Below, in pieces: positions 25,833 through 34,734 of a stretch of 64,000 nt of DNA; the stretch's first letter is position 1; each line of letters begins with the position of its first letter. Location: positions 1 to 64,000 of the forward strand of contig JAVXHR010000008.1 in NCBI GenBank assembly GCA_036656795.1, in the 5' to 3' direction. The notes beneath the pieces were generated by a model that was not told the DNA's origin, ran no database searches, and was given only the letters and a program-made list of their open reading frames with translations. Source of the stretch: CAUPWF01 sp036656795. Its GTDB lineage: Bacteria; Bacillota; Clostridia; Lachnospirales; Lachnospiraceae. The position numbers and the translations under genes are program-made.

Positions 25833-26933
25833 TTACTCTGCTTTTAACTCATCTGCTGTGTAGTATTTACTATCAACAAGTGCCTTTGTTAAATTATCTT
25901 TATCAACTGGCTCCGGTGTACATAAGTAAGAAGGTACTACCAATTTGTGATTATCATATTGTTCTGTATCATTGATCTCTGGCTCTGTTCCTTCCAGAAC
26001 TGCCTGAACCATTGTTACACATTTTTCTGCAAGAATACGTGTATCTTTAAAGATTGTCATTGTCTGAGAACCTGCTAAGATGTTCTTAGATGCCATAAGT
26101 TCTGCATCTTGACCTGTAATAAGTGGCCAATCTTCGCCAACTTTGTATCCTGCACCTTCCAATGCTGATTTACAGCCATAAGAAAGACCATCAAATGCAG
26201 AGAAGATAATATCTACTTTTTTGTCTGCATAGTTTCCTGTTAAGATATCTTCACATCTCTTCATTGCTGTTTGTTGATCCCATCTTAATGTATTGTTCTT
26301 GGTAAATTCAACCTGTCCTGATTGACATACTAAAGTTCCTTCATCAATGTATTTTTGGATAACTTCCATAATACCATTATACAAAAATAGTGCATTGTTA
26401 TCATCTGGTGATCCCATGAACATCTCGAAATTATATGTTTTACCATTTGCTTTCGCATTAGCTAAGTCCATCTTCTCTTCTACATATGTACCAATCGCTG
26501 TACCAACACCTTTATTATCAAATGTTGCATAATAACTAACTGCATCTGTATCCATTAACAATCTGTCATAAGCAATAACAGGAATATCTGCTTTCTTCGC
26601 TTGATCCAATACGTTTACAAGTGCTGCTCCATCAATAGCTGCTACTACCAAGCAAGATGCTCCTGCTGCAATTAAGTTCTCAATCTGAGATACTTGTGCC
26701 TGGATATCATCTTCTGCGTATTGTAAATCTACTTTGTAACCAAGTTTCTCTAATGCTGCTTTGATGTTGTCACCATCTGCAATCCATCTTTCTGATGATT
26801 GTGTTGGCATTGCTACACCAATAGTCTTGCCTGATGCTTTTTTGTCTTCTTTCTTGTCAGCAGGTGCACTGCATGCTGCCAGTGAAAATACCATTGCTGC
26901 GACAAGTAACATACTTAATACTCTCTTTTTCAT
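25833..26933 (-). CDS. chvE: Monosaccharide ABC transporter substrate-binding lipoprotein
   Basis: Extracellular binding protein of the arabinose importer, 366 residues. Lipobox SLAAC with Cys21; the mature protein shows the cluster B fold (IGVAMPTQSSERW, VVAAIDGAALVNVLDQAKKADIPVIAYDRL, GSPDDNNA, ITGQDAELMASKNI). ChvE-type proteins bind arabinose, galactose, glucose or xylose. First gene of the arabinose operon, with AAGGAGGAAA before ATG. Confidence 0.93.
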   Translation of the reverse strand: MKKRVLSMLLVAAMVFSLAACSAPADKKEDKKASGKTIGVAMPTQSSERWIADGDNIKAALEKLGYKVDLQYAEDDIQAQVSQIENLIAAGASCLVVAAIDGAALVNVLDQAKKADIPVIAYDRLLMDTDAVSYYATFDNKGVGTAIGTYVEEKMDLANAKANGKTYNFEMFMGSPDDNNALFLYNGIMEVIQKYIDEGTLVCQSGQVEFTKNNTLRWDQQTAMKRCEDILTGNYADKKVDIIFSAFDGLSYGCKSALEGAGYKVGEDWPLITGQDAELMASKNILAGSQTMTIFKDTRILAEKCVTMVQAVLEGTEPEINDTEQYDNHKLVVPSYLCTPEPVDKDNLTKALVDSKYYTADELKAE

Positions 26934-27120
26934 ACTTTCTTTTCCTCCTTAAGAAAATTTTATTACAAAACATGCTTGCTTGCATGTAATGTTCCAATTA
27001 CATAGATCCATAACATGTATTGATTTTTAAAGCCATTTTTTTTATTTTTTTGTCATATTTTGTTACATTTTCATGCTTTTTGTATATGTTTTTATAATAT
27101 ACTCTTCATTTCATAAGCAT

Positions 27121-27149
27121 AATATACAATACATATTTCTATTTGTCAA
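27121..27149 (-). promoter_or_regulatory. Sigma-A promoter of the arabinose operon
   Basis: Minus-strand TTGACA (27149-27144), 17-base spacer, TATATT (27126-27121). It is followed by a long leader of about 180 bases containing ACATGC-N6-GCATGT (26970-26987), a possible operator or RNA hairpin. No gene is seen in the 27000-27225 stretch. Confidence 0.8.
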
Positions 27150-27225
27150 CTACTTTTTCTAAATTTGTAGTTGTTTTTAGCATAGTTGTATTGTGTATCG
27201 TTTTATTTGTACCGTACAACTTTTG

Positions 27226-27264
27226 TAAAAAAAGAAGAGAATCCACATATTACAATGAATTCTC
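27226..27264 (-). terminator. Terminator after MATE gene
   Basis: Minus-strand GAGAAT (27264-27259) / ATTCTC (27242-27237) stem followed by TTCTTTTTTT. Confidence 0.65.
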
Positions 27265-27270
27265 ACATTT

Positions 27271-28632
27271 TTATTTTATATTCTTTTTCGTTTTGCAGCA
27301 TTTTCTCAATACAATAATAAACCATGTTGGCATGACCAACCCTTTTAAGACACTGGATATGGTAATGCTCCACCAAATGCCATCTAATTCCAGTACTGTT
27401 GCAGATAGTATCATAGCCATTGGGATTCTGATTGATGTAAGAACAATTCCCACAATGGTTGGTGGCATGGTCTTTCCCAGTCCTTGAAACGCTCCTGATG
27501 ACGCAATCTCCAAACACATAAATAACTGCGAATATCCTAAGATACGCAGATAGCTCACACCCATTGGTAATACCTCCGGCTCTGTAATAAAGATTCTAAA
27601 TATATAGTCTGGAAATACCACTAATAACAAAGTGGTAAACACACCCCAACCAGCCATAATCCCTATAGCTGTTCGGTAGCCTTTTTTAATTCTTTCTTTT
27701 TTATCTGCCCCATAATTTTGTGCAATAAAAGAATTAATCGCCGCCGCAAACCCATCTGCCGTCATCCAGGAGATAGATTCTATCTGACTTCCCACTTTTT
27801 GAACCGCTACTGCTGCATCCCCCCAGCTGGCAATCAATCTCGCGATAATCAGTGATATCCCCGTAAATATCATATTCTGTATTCCTACCGGCATTCCAAT
27901 TTTTATCATTTCACTTAGACTTTGTTTATTTGTTTTGTGGAATAAATGAATCTGGGAAAAAATCATTCTATCTTTGGCTATAATCAGCAAGTAGATTCCA
28001 CCAACAATTGCCTGCGCCAGCACAGTTGCAATCGCTGCTCCCATAACATCCATCTTTGGAAATCCCACCAGACCAAATATCAGCACCGGATCCAGAACAA
28101 TATTTACCACCAGCCCCACTGTCGTTGCGCAGAATGTAATTCCACTATTTCCCATAGCCGTCATAATACCGGCCAAGACTTGATTTATAAACGAAAATAT
28201 CACGCATCCACCTGTAATAGCAAGATACACCATAGCGTCCTCAACAACCTGTGGACTATTCAGCCGAAAGAATCCAATCAGCCCCTTGGAGCAGGTAACA
28301 CATAAGATTCCAAAAAGAATTCCCAGCACGGCACCCATCTGCAATGCACCTCTGGCATAAGTGCGCGCTTCGTCAATTCTCTTGGCGCCCAATGCATGAG
28401 CTACTTTTACCTGTCCTCCAACTCTTGGTATCATTACAAGTCCATTGGATAACCAGATATACATCCCTGCTGCTCCAACTGCTGCCACTGCATTGCTTCC
28501 CACTCGTCCAATCCATATCATATCCGTCATATTGTACGCCATCTGAATAAGCGAAGTTCCCATAATTGGAAATGCAAGCTTTGCAAGAGATGTTGCAATA
28601 TGTCCATTTAGTAAATCAATTCCTTTTTTCAT
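27271..28632 (-). CDS. MATE family efflux transporter
   Basis: Multidrug and toxin extrusion (NorM/DinF-like) cation-coupled exporter with twelve membrane segments in two MatE domains. 453 residues from the ATG at 28632, preceded by AGGA; an in-frame start at 28674 lacks a site. Typical segments are FPIMGTSLIQMAYNMTDMIWIGRVG near the N terminus and NSFIAQNYGA near the middle, with a basic tail. Monocistronic between its own promoter and terminator. Substrate unknown. Confidence 0.92.
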   Translation of the reverse strand: MKKGIDLLNGHIATSLAKLAFPIMGTSLIQMAYNMTDMIWIGRVGSNAVAAVGAAGMYIWLSNGLVMIPRVGGQVKVAHALGAKRIDEARTYARGALQMGAVLGILFGILCVTCSKGLIGFFRLNSPQVVEDAMVYLAITGGCVIFSFINQVLAGIMTAMGNSGITFCATTVGLVVNIVLDPVLIFGLVGFPKMDVMGAAIATVLAQAIVGGIYLLIIAKDRMIFSQIHLFHKTNKQSLSEMIKIGMPVGIQNMIFTGISLIIARLIASWGDAAVAVQKVGSQIESISWMTADGFAAAINSFIAQNYGADKKERIKKGYRTAIGIMAGWGVFTTLLLVVFPDYIFRIFITEPEVLPMGVSYLRILGYSQLFMCLEIASSGAFQGLGKTMPPTIVGIVLTSIRIPMAMILSATVLELDGIWWSITISSVLKGLVMPTWFIIVLRKCCKTKKNIK

Positions 28633-28679
28633 ATAATAAAATCCTATCTCTCTATATATTGGATATGCATCCAAATACT

Positions 28680-28708
28680 ATATTAGCACTAAGAAATAGA
28701 ATCAGCAA
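28680..28708 (-). promoter_or_regulatory. Promoter of MATE gene
   Basis: Minus-strand TTGCTG (28708-28703), 17-base spacer, TAATAT (28685-28680), immediately past the glycosyltransferase stop. Confidence 0.55.
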
Positions 28709-28711
28709 CCA

Positions 28712-29998
28712 TCATTCCCCTTCACAAAATAATAACCGAAGTTGATTTTCATACACCCACTCATTGGAATATCTTGTTCGTGCCAGTGTTTTTGCGCATA
28801 TAACTGGATTATACTCCATATTGCGAAGAATTTCTTGGGCATGTTCTATATAATAGACACGTTCCGAGGGCTGGTAAGTTTCATAGGTATCATAACCGAA
28901 GTTTCTTGCAGACCATCGCATAAAATAGGCATGTATACTTTTCCCAATCTCCTCTAATGCAGGAACTGCCTCATTCAGCACGATATAATTCCCCCTGCTG
29001 GCTGCCTCCATCACAGTCAACCCAAATGATTCCGAATACGAAGGACAGATAAATAGATTGCTTATGGAAAATAAATCAAATACTGTCTCTCGTTTTACTC
29101 CATATGGGAATCCACAATCCGAAGTAAATACGATGTCCTGTTTATCAAGTCCACCCTTTTCGCCCATCTCCATAATTAATCGTTTATACACTTTAGGATT
29201 TATGTCCGCAGATGGAAAATCACAGAAGATAACCAATACCGTTTTAAAGCAATATTTTTTCATGTACCCCGCAAATTCAGCAATGACATGGAATCTTTTT
29301 GCCATGTTTAATCGCCCTGGGTAGACAATTAATATCTCACTTTTCCACAAATCACAATATCTGGCAATTTTCACCGTCTCCTGATGCGTTCCCTCCAGTA
29401 TATCTACGCTATTATTTACACAGCAGCAACAAGATCTGTCTACATGATACTGCTGTGCAAGAGCCTCAAGTCCTGCTTGTGTCGGGTAGACAAATGTTGT
29501 ATTGGGCATCTTAGAATACATACAGCTAATGGGGTATGGTGCTTCTATATATGGTATCGGTGCAGAATGCGTAAACGATAGAAAATGTACCAACGGTAGC
29601 TGTGTTTGCGCCTTTCGCATAGCCACATTATGCAATAGATGAATTCCCTGATACAAGATATCATGCAAGATGCAGATATCTACATCTGCTAAATACGTTA
29701 CAAAATCTACGGATATTAATTCCGCCTGATGATAGAACAACTCCGGAACCTCACTGTCCTTGTTTGTATAAGTCCTCCAGTGAAATACCTCCCCTTGCTC
29801 ACTATTCACTATTTTTATCCATTCAATCCTTGAATCTGCAAAGATACCTGTTCGCTCTGAGTCTGGACAGCTCTCACTCACAAGTAGCTTTACGGATATC
29901 CCATGGTCTAATAGCATCTTTAATTGTTCGCCTACAACATTAACCAAAGAATACGTATTTGACAATCCATTAAACATAGTTACAATTGCAATTTTCAA
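28712..29998 (-). CDS. Glycosyltransferase, GT4-like
   Basis: GT-B fold glycosyltransferase of about 428 residues. The C-terminal donor-binding half shows LIVYPGRLNMAKRFHVIAEF and the retaining-type ESFGLTVMEAASRGN segment (E-x7-E). No membrane segment. Start revised to TTG at 29998 because GGAGG lies seven bases upstream; the ATG at 30016 has no site. Divergent from the Thr/Ser-rich spore-surface-like gene at 30092, so it may glycosylate that protein; this is inference from position. Donor sugar unknown. Confidence 0.8.
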   Translation of the reverse strand: MKIAIVTMFNGLSNTYSLVNVVGEQLKMLLDHGISVKLLVSESCPDSERTGIFADSRIEWIKIVNSEQGEVFHWRTYTNKDSEVPELFYHQAELISVDFVTYLADVDICILHDILYQGIHLLHNVAMRKAQTQLPLVHFLSFTHSAPIPYIEAPYPISCMYSKMPNTTFVYPTQAGLEALAQQYHVDRSCCCCVNNSVDILEGTHQETVKIARYCDLWKSEILIVYPGRLNMAKRFHVIAEFAGYMKKYCFKTVLVIFCDFPSADINPKVYKRLIMEMGEKGGLDKQDIVFTSDCGFPYGVKRETVFDLFSISNLFICPSYSESFGLTVMEAASRGNYIVLNEAVPALEEIGKSIHAYFMRWSARNFGYDTYETYQPSERVYYIEHAQEILRNMEYNPVICAKTLARTRYSNEWVYENQLRLLFCEGE

Positions 29999-30014
29999 CC
30001 TATAACCTCCATAC

Positions 30015-30042
30015 ACATATAATAGTCCTCTATCATATATTA
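30015..30042 (+). promoter_or_regulatory. Candidate sigma-K-like promoter
   Basis: AC (30015-30016), 17 bases, then CATATATTA (30034-30042), fitting the late mother-cell pattern AC-N16/17-CATANNNTA. It sits about 40 bases before the ribosome-binding site of the anchor-A gene. The motif is short, so chance is possible. Confidence 0.35.
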
Positions 30043-30091
30043 TACAGATACAATATATTTAGTACATTTACACATAGAAGGAGGCAATCAT

Positions 30092-31267
30092 ATGTCTATT
30101 AATTTTTGGCTTGCAAATGACTATACAATATTTTTAAGTGGAAATCACACACAAAGTAATGCAAGTTCAACCGGCAAAGTATGGGTTGGTCAAACTGCGC
30201 TTTATCATAATTACGATATTGGGGCTGCGTTACCTGTCGGGAGACTTACACGATCTTTAGAGGTCCTCGGTGATATGAATATTACCGGTGGTATAAACTA
30301 TTCTCAGAATAGTGCCATCGATGCGCTAGGTACCGTCACCAAATATACCATGTCTAACTTAAACGGGGTTACCAATCAGCCTATACCATTTCAATACCGC
30401 CCTTACGATATCTACCCTTATAATTTTCTACAGTGCTCTTCCATCGGCTGGGCACAATTAACAACAGGAGGCATTGTCAAAAAAGAAGGCAGTACTTTAC
30501 AACTTACCGGTACTTCAGCCACCCTGAATCATTTTCCAATCGATCCTTTAGCAATAGACATAAGCACCATCACAAGCGTAAATATTATCGTTCCACCCAA
30601 CGCAACAGTACTAATTAGTATTCCAGGAATTGCTATTACGTTAAATAACTTTACAACCTTATGGAATGGCGTTGCCATTACACAAGCGCAAGCGCAATAT
30701 GTAGTATGGAATTTCCCTGATGCAGATACTATATCGCTACAATCCGACCTCTACGGTGTGTTGCTGGCCCCATTTTCCTCCATCAATTCCGGCGCTGTTA
30801 CAATCTACGGATCATTAATAGCCAAAAATCTAGCGGGCCAATTAAACGGAATTCAAAACTTATTCCTCGGCGAACTTCCAGAGTTATATAATCCGTCCAC
30901 CACCGGTTCTTGCACCACTGCATCTACAACTACCACAACTTCAACAACCTCTTCAACGACAACCTCAACAACGACTTCAACGACCTCTTCAACAACTACC
31001 TCATCTACAACTACGACTGCACCTCCACGCGACCAAGCCATCAATGATTTGATTGAATCGATTGCCTTAGAGCAAACGGCCCTCGCACATATTTTGAACG
31101 CTGAGGGAGAAAAGATTCAAAAAGCTCTGTCTTTAGGATTGCCTATCGCCAAACTAATTGAAGTGAATGAAACGGTAAAAGAGCTTACAAATGCTATTAC
31201 ACAGTTAGAAATTGTTTTGGAAACAAAATTAGAAACAGTAGAATGTAATATCTGTAAACGTCCATAA
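30092..31267 (+). CDS. Choice-of-anchor A protein with Thr/Ser-rich linker and helical C-terminal domain (probable spore-surface protein)
   Basis: A 391-residue protein. Residues about 1-270 resemble choice-of-anchor A domains (GSLEVLGDMNITGG-like beta-helical start; LYGVLLAPFSSINSGAVTIYGSLIAKNL). Then comes a linker of about 45 residues almost only Thr and Ser (about 273-318). The C-terminal 75 residues are helical (SIALEQTALAHILNAEGEKI), a module I associate with clostridial/Bacillus spore-surface proteins. There is no signal peptide, sortase motif or membrane segment, consistent with assembly in the mother cell rather than export. The candidate sigma-K promoter and the divergent glycosyltransferase support an exosporium-type glycoprotein. 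Function unproven. Confidence 0.65.
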   Translation: MSINFWLANDYTIFLSGNHTQSNASSTGKVWVGQTALYHNYDIGAALPVGRLTRSLEVLGDMNITGGINYSQNSAIDALGTVTKYTMSNLNGVTNQPIPFQYRPYDIYPYNFLQCSSIGWAQLTTGGIVKKEGSTLQLTGTSATLNHFPIDPLAIDISTITSVNIIVPPNATVLISIPGIAITLNNFTTLWNGVAITQAQAQYVVWNFPDADTISLQSDLYGVLLAPFSSINSGAVTIYGSLIAKNLAGQLNGIQNLFLGELPELYNPSTTGSCTTASTTTTTSTTSSTTTSTTTSTTSSTTTSSTTTTAPPRDQAINDLIESIALEQTALAHILNAEGEKIQKALSLGLPIAKLIEVNETVKELTNAITQLEIVLETKLETVECNICKRP

Positions 31268-31269
31268 CG

Positions 31270-31300
31270 CCAAAAGAGCCGGAGATTCCGGCTCTTTTGG
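31270..31300. terminator. Bidirectional terminator
   Basis: Fourteen-base perfect arms (31270-31283 and 31287-31300) with A/T tracts on both sides, between the convergent anchor-A and anti-sigma-like genes. Confidence 0.9.
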
Positions 31301-31310
31301 TGCATCACTA

Positions 31311-31916
31311 TTATACAATGTTGTGTACATGTGTAGCGATATCCATCGGTTGATAGACAATCGTTGGTTCTACATCTATATTGGCAAGTGCTTTTTGAAT
31401 ATGCTGTGTAAGCTCTTGTTTAATCATTTTTTTATGCTCTATATTCTTATTATTTACAGAAATCAATACCGTATGATTATTTTGATCAATATATGCTTCC
31501 TCCCCCAACTGAACAAACAAAGCTTCTACAGCATCATCTATTCTCCAGCCATGGAAATCTTCCTCTTTTATGAGTTTTCGCGCATCATCGTTCAAAGGTT
31601 TTAATTCAAGAACTCGCTCATTTTTACTTGCTGTAATTTCAAAACTAGAAGTCACATCAATGGTAATACAGCTATCTATAATCCTATTTTGACAATACCA
31701 TCCCGCTCCGACAATTAATATCACGGTACAACAAGCAAATGCCATGGCAACTCTACACACAACTGTCTTTTTAAAACTTCTCCCCTTATTTTGACAAGTA
31801 ATCATATCATGTTCACACATCTTTTGAACCGGAGTTGTCGCAATATCATCGCAAGTCGCGTGTGGCAATCGATCTACCGCATGCCTTAAAGACATTTTTA
31901 TATTATGTGATGTCAT
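31311..31916 (-). CDS. RsgI-like membrane anti-sigma factor candidate
   Basis: A 201-residue single-pass membrane protein: cytoplasmic N-terminal region of about 50 residues, membrane helix around 52-72, then an extracytoplasmic RsgI middle-like domain (ITIDVTSSFEITASKNERVLELKPLN, cut short here). Such proteins hold a sigma factor at the membrane. The ATG at 31916 overlaps the sigma-factor TGA (TGATG), with AAAGGAGGG inside the sigma gene, so the two are translationally coupled, the classic sigma/anti-sigma layout. The N-terminal segment is not a recognisable zinc-finger anti-sigma domain, though it has Cys and His residues. Confidence 0.7.
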   Translation of the reverse strand: MTSHNIKMSLRHAVDRLPHATCDDIATTPVQKMCEHDMITCQNKGRSFKKTVVCRVAMAFACCTVILIVGAGWYCQNRIIDSCITIDVTSSFEITASKNERVLELKPLNDDARKLIKEEDFHGWRIDDAVEALFVQLGEEAYIDQNNHTVLISVNNKNIEHKKMIKQELTQHIQKALANIDVEPTIVYQPMDIATHVHNIV

Positions 31917-32503
31917 CAAAAACCCTCCTTTTGTGTCAGATATTTTCTCAATTTTTTCAAAGCCCTATGATAACGGGATAAAACAGTGGATAGCGGAAGC
32001 TCAAAAATTTTAGCTATTTCACGATGCGTCATACCGGAAACTATATGCAATAGAACAATCTGTCGCTCCTCTTCCCTTAAAATCGTAAGTGCCGCTACTA
32101 ACACCACTCGATCTACAGGATCATCTATATAAGAACACTGTATACTATCTTCCAATAATTCACCCTCATATGCAAGATGTTCCTTATTTTTGCGTAACAT
32201 ACTATACGCCAGATTTTTGGAAATTGTAAAGATCCATGCAAGTGGTTTCCCCTGCGGTTTATAAAGATGCGATGCACTTCGAATCTTCAAATACGTCTCC
32301 TGTACAACATCTTGAGTAATATCCGGATCACGTAAGATAGACAGTACCAATGCGTAAACTGCTCGTTCTGTAAGATTATAAAGTTCTGCAAAAGCATCAC
32401 AATCATCTTCACCTATGCGCACAAACAATGTTTCATCAATTTGGGACTGTCGTATCTTCGGTTCTGCTCCTTCATCATTGCTTATTATCGTGTGAACATA
32501 CAT
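31916..32503 (-). CDS. ECF-type RNA polymerase sigma factor
   Basis: A 195-residue sigma-70 family protein. Region 2 is at about 30-95 (FAELYNLTERAVYALVLSILRD, DVVQETYLKI, PLAWIFTISKNLAYSMLRK). Region 4 is at about 125-190 (LREEERQIVLLHIVSGMTHREI, LPLSTVLSRYHRALKKLRKYL). Regions 1 and 3 are absent. It lies between two RsgI-like membrane proteins (17 bases after one and overlapping the next), so its release is probably controlled by an extracellular signal. Target promoters unknown. Confidence 0.9.
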   Translation of the reverse strand: MYVHTIISNDEGAEPKIRQSQIDETLFVRIGEDDCDAFAELYNLTERAVYALVLSILRDPDITQDVVQETYLKIRSASHLYKPQGKPLAWIFTISKNLAYSMLRKNKEHLAYEGELLEDSIQCSYIDDPVDRVVLVAALTILREEERQIVLLHIVSGMTHREIAKIFELPLSTVLSRYHRALKKLRKYLTQKEGF

Positions 32504-32520
32504 GAGTTACGACCTTTCTA

Positions 32521-33528
32521 CTACTCTTCGCTTTCGGACTCCGCTGCCTCTTGTTCCTCTGCTGCTGCCTGTCGCTCTTCTGCCGCTGCCTGTCGTTCCT
32601 CTTCTGCTTGTCTTGCCGCTTCTTCGGCTTCTTCAGCTGCCGCCTGTTGTTCCTCCGCCGCCTGTTTTGCTGCGTCCTCGGCTTCTTCTGCCGCTGCCTG
32701 TCGGTCTTCTTCTGCATGTACTGCTTCTTCTTCTGCTAATTCTGCGGCATCTTTTACTTTCTCAGCCTCTTTCTCAGCTACATCTTTTGCTACCTCGGCC
32801 GCATCCTTTTTTTGTTCTTCCGCATCTTCAAATGCATCTTCTTCTGCATCTATCGCTTCTTCTAACGCTCTTAATTCTGCGTTATTTTTCCCATTCGCCT
32901 GTAGTGTTTCTAGATGATCTTCCATAGAATCGAGGGAAATGTTTTTCTTTTTCGCATAAGACACCAGATCACTGATTCGTATCCCTGCTAACTCTGTAGC
33001 TGATAGTTTCGAATTATGTTCCATCAGCTTGTCAATCATAGTCATCTTACCGGCAGATATCTCATATTCTTCCGCATTTTTTTTAGTAGCATCGTCCAGT
33101 GCAATATTCTGCATAATGATATCGCCTGAAAGGTCATGCTTTAAAAGCTCATCTTGAACTGTTTTTCCCGCATTCTTCAATGTTTTTTTAGAATTTGAGC
33201 TTTTTTCTGTTGTAATGAGAATATCATTAATCTTTGTATCCGCAACATATCCTTTGTCCACCATACGTTCTACTACTTGTCCCAATACCACATCTAATTT
33301 CTGCCCTTTTGGTTGGTAATCTGTCAGCAACGTCCGTCCTCGTTCATTCACACCTACCATAGATACTACCCGATTCATTCTATTTGTTTTAAATTCAATA
33401 CTTGGATTCACATCCAAGGAAACATATTGAACCGGAGATAACAGATAAAATGCTCCTGCCCCCAGCACTACAATTGCAATTGCTACACCGATCATAATTT
33501 TTTTTAGATTCATGTTTGTTTTTTCCAT
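32521..33528 (-). CDS. RsgI-like membrane protein with Glu/Ala-rich coiled-coil tail
   Basis: 335 residues from ATG at 33528, which follows GAGGAGGAACGT (a 415-residue reading has no site). A ten-residue cytoplasmic tail precedes a membrane helix at about 11-30, then an RsgI middle domain (YVSLDVNPSIEFKTNRMNRV, cut short; related to the gene at 31311), a further 100-residue domain, and about 125 residues of Ala/Glu/Gln-rich heptads predicted as a long, acidic coiled coil. It lacks the usual N-terminal RsgI cytoplasmic domain, so it may sense or scaffold rather than bind sigma itself. First gene of the operon. Confidence 0.75.
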   Translation of the reverse strand: MEKTNMNLKKIMIGVAIAIVVLGAGAFYLLSPVQYVSLDVNPSIEFKTNRMNRVVSMVGVNERGRTLLTDYQPKGQKLDVVLGQVVERMVDKGYVADTKINDILITTEKSSNSKKTLKNAGKTVQDELLKHDLSGDIIMQNIALDDATKKNAEEYEISAGKMTMIDKLMEHNSKLSATELAGIRISDLVSYAKKKNISLDSMEDHLETLQANGKNNAELRALEEAIDAEEDAFEDAEEQKKDAAEVAKDVAEKEAEKVKDAAELAEEEAVHAEEDRQAAAEEAEDAAKQAAEEQQAAAEEAEEAARQAEEERQAAAEERQAAAEEQEAAESESEE

Positions 33529-33652
33529 ACGTTCCTCCTCTTTGAACTCTGCCTTTTGTTTATAGATCATCTCTAATCCCTTATATCTATATAACGCATA
33601 TGTTCTCTGTTTTATCGCATTTATTTTATTAAAATATATATTTTTGAAAATT

Positions 33653-33690
33653 CCATAAAAATAGCAAGGGAAACCATCTCCCCTTGCTAC
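33653..33690 (-). terminator. Terminator after esterase gene
   Basis: Minus-strand TAGCAAGGG (33689+) / CCCTTGCTA stem followed by TTTTTA; separates the esterase transcript from the sigma operon. Confidence 0.8.
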
Positions 33691-33706
33691 TTCTAGCATG
33701 CTTATT

Positions 33707-34621
33707 TTACTCTGACAATCCCCGTCCATCTGACACAACATATGTCCTAAAAAACTCAAATATTTCATTCATAACAATTTCACTTTGTGGATATTTGCTC
33801 ACAATGTTAAATGCATGTATTAGATGTTCACGCTTTTCAAAAATGTGTAATTTATACATTACTCCACACTTTTTCAATACCTCTTCCAGGCGCAAGGCCT
33901 CTTTTTCAAAAGATTGTCCTTGGATATCCATAAGATACACCGGTGGAAAATTTTCAGTTATATATAATAATACAGAAGAATAAGGAAATTGTTCCGAATT
34001 TTCAAAGTCTATTCTTCCAAAAAGCAATTCCACCATTTTTCTTTTCATCGGAAAGGAAATCTCTCTCTCCATAAGCGTTGAAAAATCATACATTCCGGAA
34101 TTTGCTGCAACTGCTCTGCACACAATATCCTCAGAAAAATGATACCGTTCTCTTAAAAAGGAATTACTTAGCACACATGCTGCCATTGCAGCGAGATATG
34201 CCCCCGCCGAATCTCCTGCAAGAAACATGTTCTTTTTATCAAGGTGTAATTGCTCCGCCTTACGTGTTACATATGCAATTGCCATCAATATATCTTCTAA
34301 TTGCACCGGATAGACATGCTCAGGTGCCAATCTGTAATTCACATTAACAACCGCGAATTCATCTCCTGCCAACCGCATTCCATAATTACGATAGAGCATA
34401 TCCTTTGAATGCATTGCAAATGCACCCCCATGTATATTCATAATAAAAGGATAACACGCTTTTTCTTTCTTTGGATAAATAACGTCCAACTTATGCTCTT
34501 CTAGTTCATCATAGGCATAAGATATATTTTCTCTGATTGGTAATGGATCCGGGCATGGATCTTTCTTATAAAAACGTGCAATTCCTACCCGCGATCCCAA
34601 CTGTGTAAGATCAAAAATCAT
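33707..34621 (-). CDS. Alpha/beta hydrolase (HSL-type esterase/lipase)
   Basis: Cytoplasmic carboxylesterase, 304 residues from ATG at 34621 (GGGGAG six bases upstream). The oxyanion-hole HGG is at 64-66, the YRLAPEH stretch at 96-102, and the nucleophile elbow GDSAG with Ser138. A C-terminal His in EHLIHAF is the probable catalytic base. No signal peptide. Monocistronic; substrate unknown, probably short-chain esters. Confidence 0.88.
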   Translation of the reverse strand: MIFDLTQLGSRVGIARFYKKDPCPDPLPIRENISYAYDELEEHKLDVIYPKKEKACYPFIMNIHGGAFAMHSKDMLYRNYGMRLAGDEFAVVNVNYRLAPEHVYPVQLEDILMAIAYVTRKAEQLHLDKKNMFLAGDSAGAYLAAMAACVLSNSFLRERYHFSEDIVCRAVAANSGMYDFSTLMEREISFPMKRKMVELLFGRIDFENSEQFPYSSVLLYITENFPPVYLMDIQGQSFEKEALRLEEVLKKCGVMYKLHIFEKREHLIHAFNIVSKYPQSEIVMNEIFEFFRTYVVSDGRGLSE

Positions 34622-34734
34622 AATTACTCCCCTGTCACTTTGTTTCATCTTATTTTAGTATATCATTTTTTCAATAAAACCGAAACAAAAAAACATGGTT
34701 ATAAGTACTTGATGCCGACTTTTTATTAAAGCAA

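Noticed and set aside
26970..26987. ACATGC-N6-GCATGT as an AraR operator
   Set aside because: It lies far downstream of the promoter and does not match the known Bacillus AraR box; kept only as a possible leader hairpin.
27143..27487. Plus-strand frame of 114 residues
   Set aside because: Overlaps the MATE gene 3' end and its terminator on the other strand; no family features.
30860..31030. CRISPR-like or microsatellite array
   Set aside because: The ACN-rich repeats are in-frame Thr/Ser codons of the linker, with no spacers or regular units.
32441..32927. Plus-strand reading frames of 140-160 residues (Ser/Ala- or Leu/Pro-rich)
   Set aside because: They are antisense to the Ala/Glu repeat tail of the RsgI-like gene; the repeats keep all frames open. 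No ribosome-binding site.
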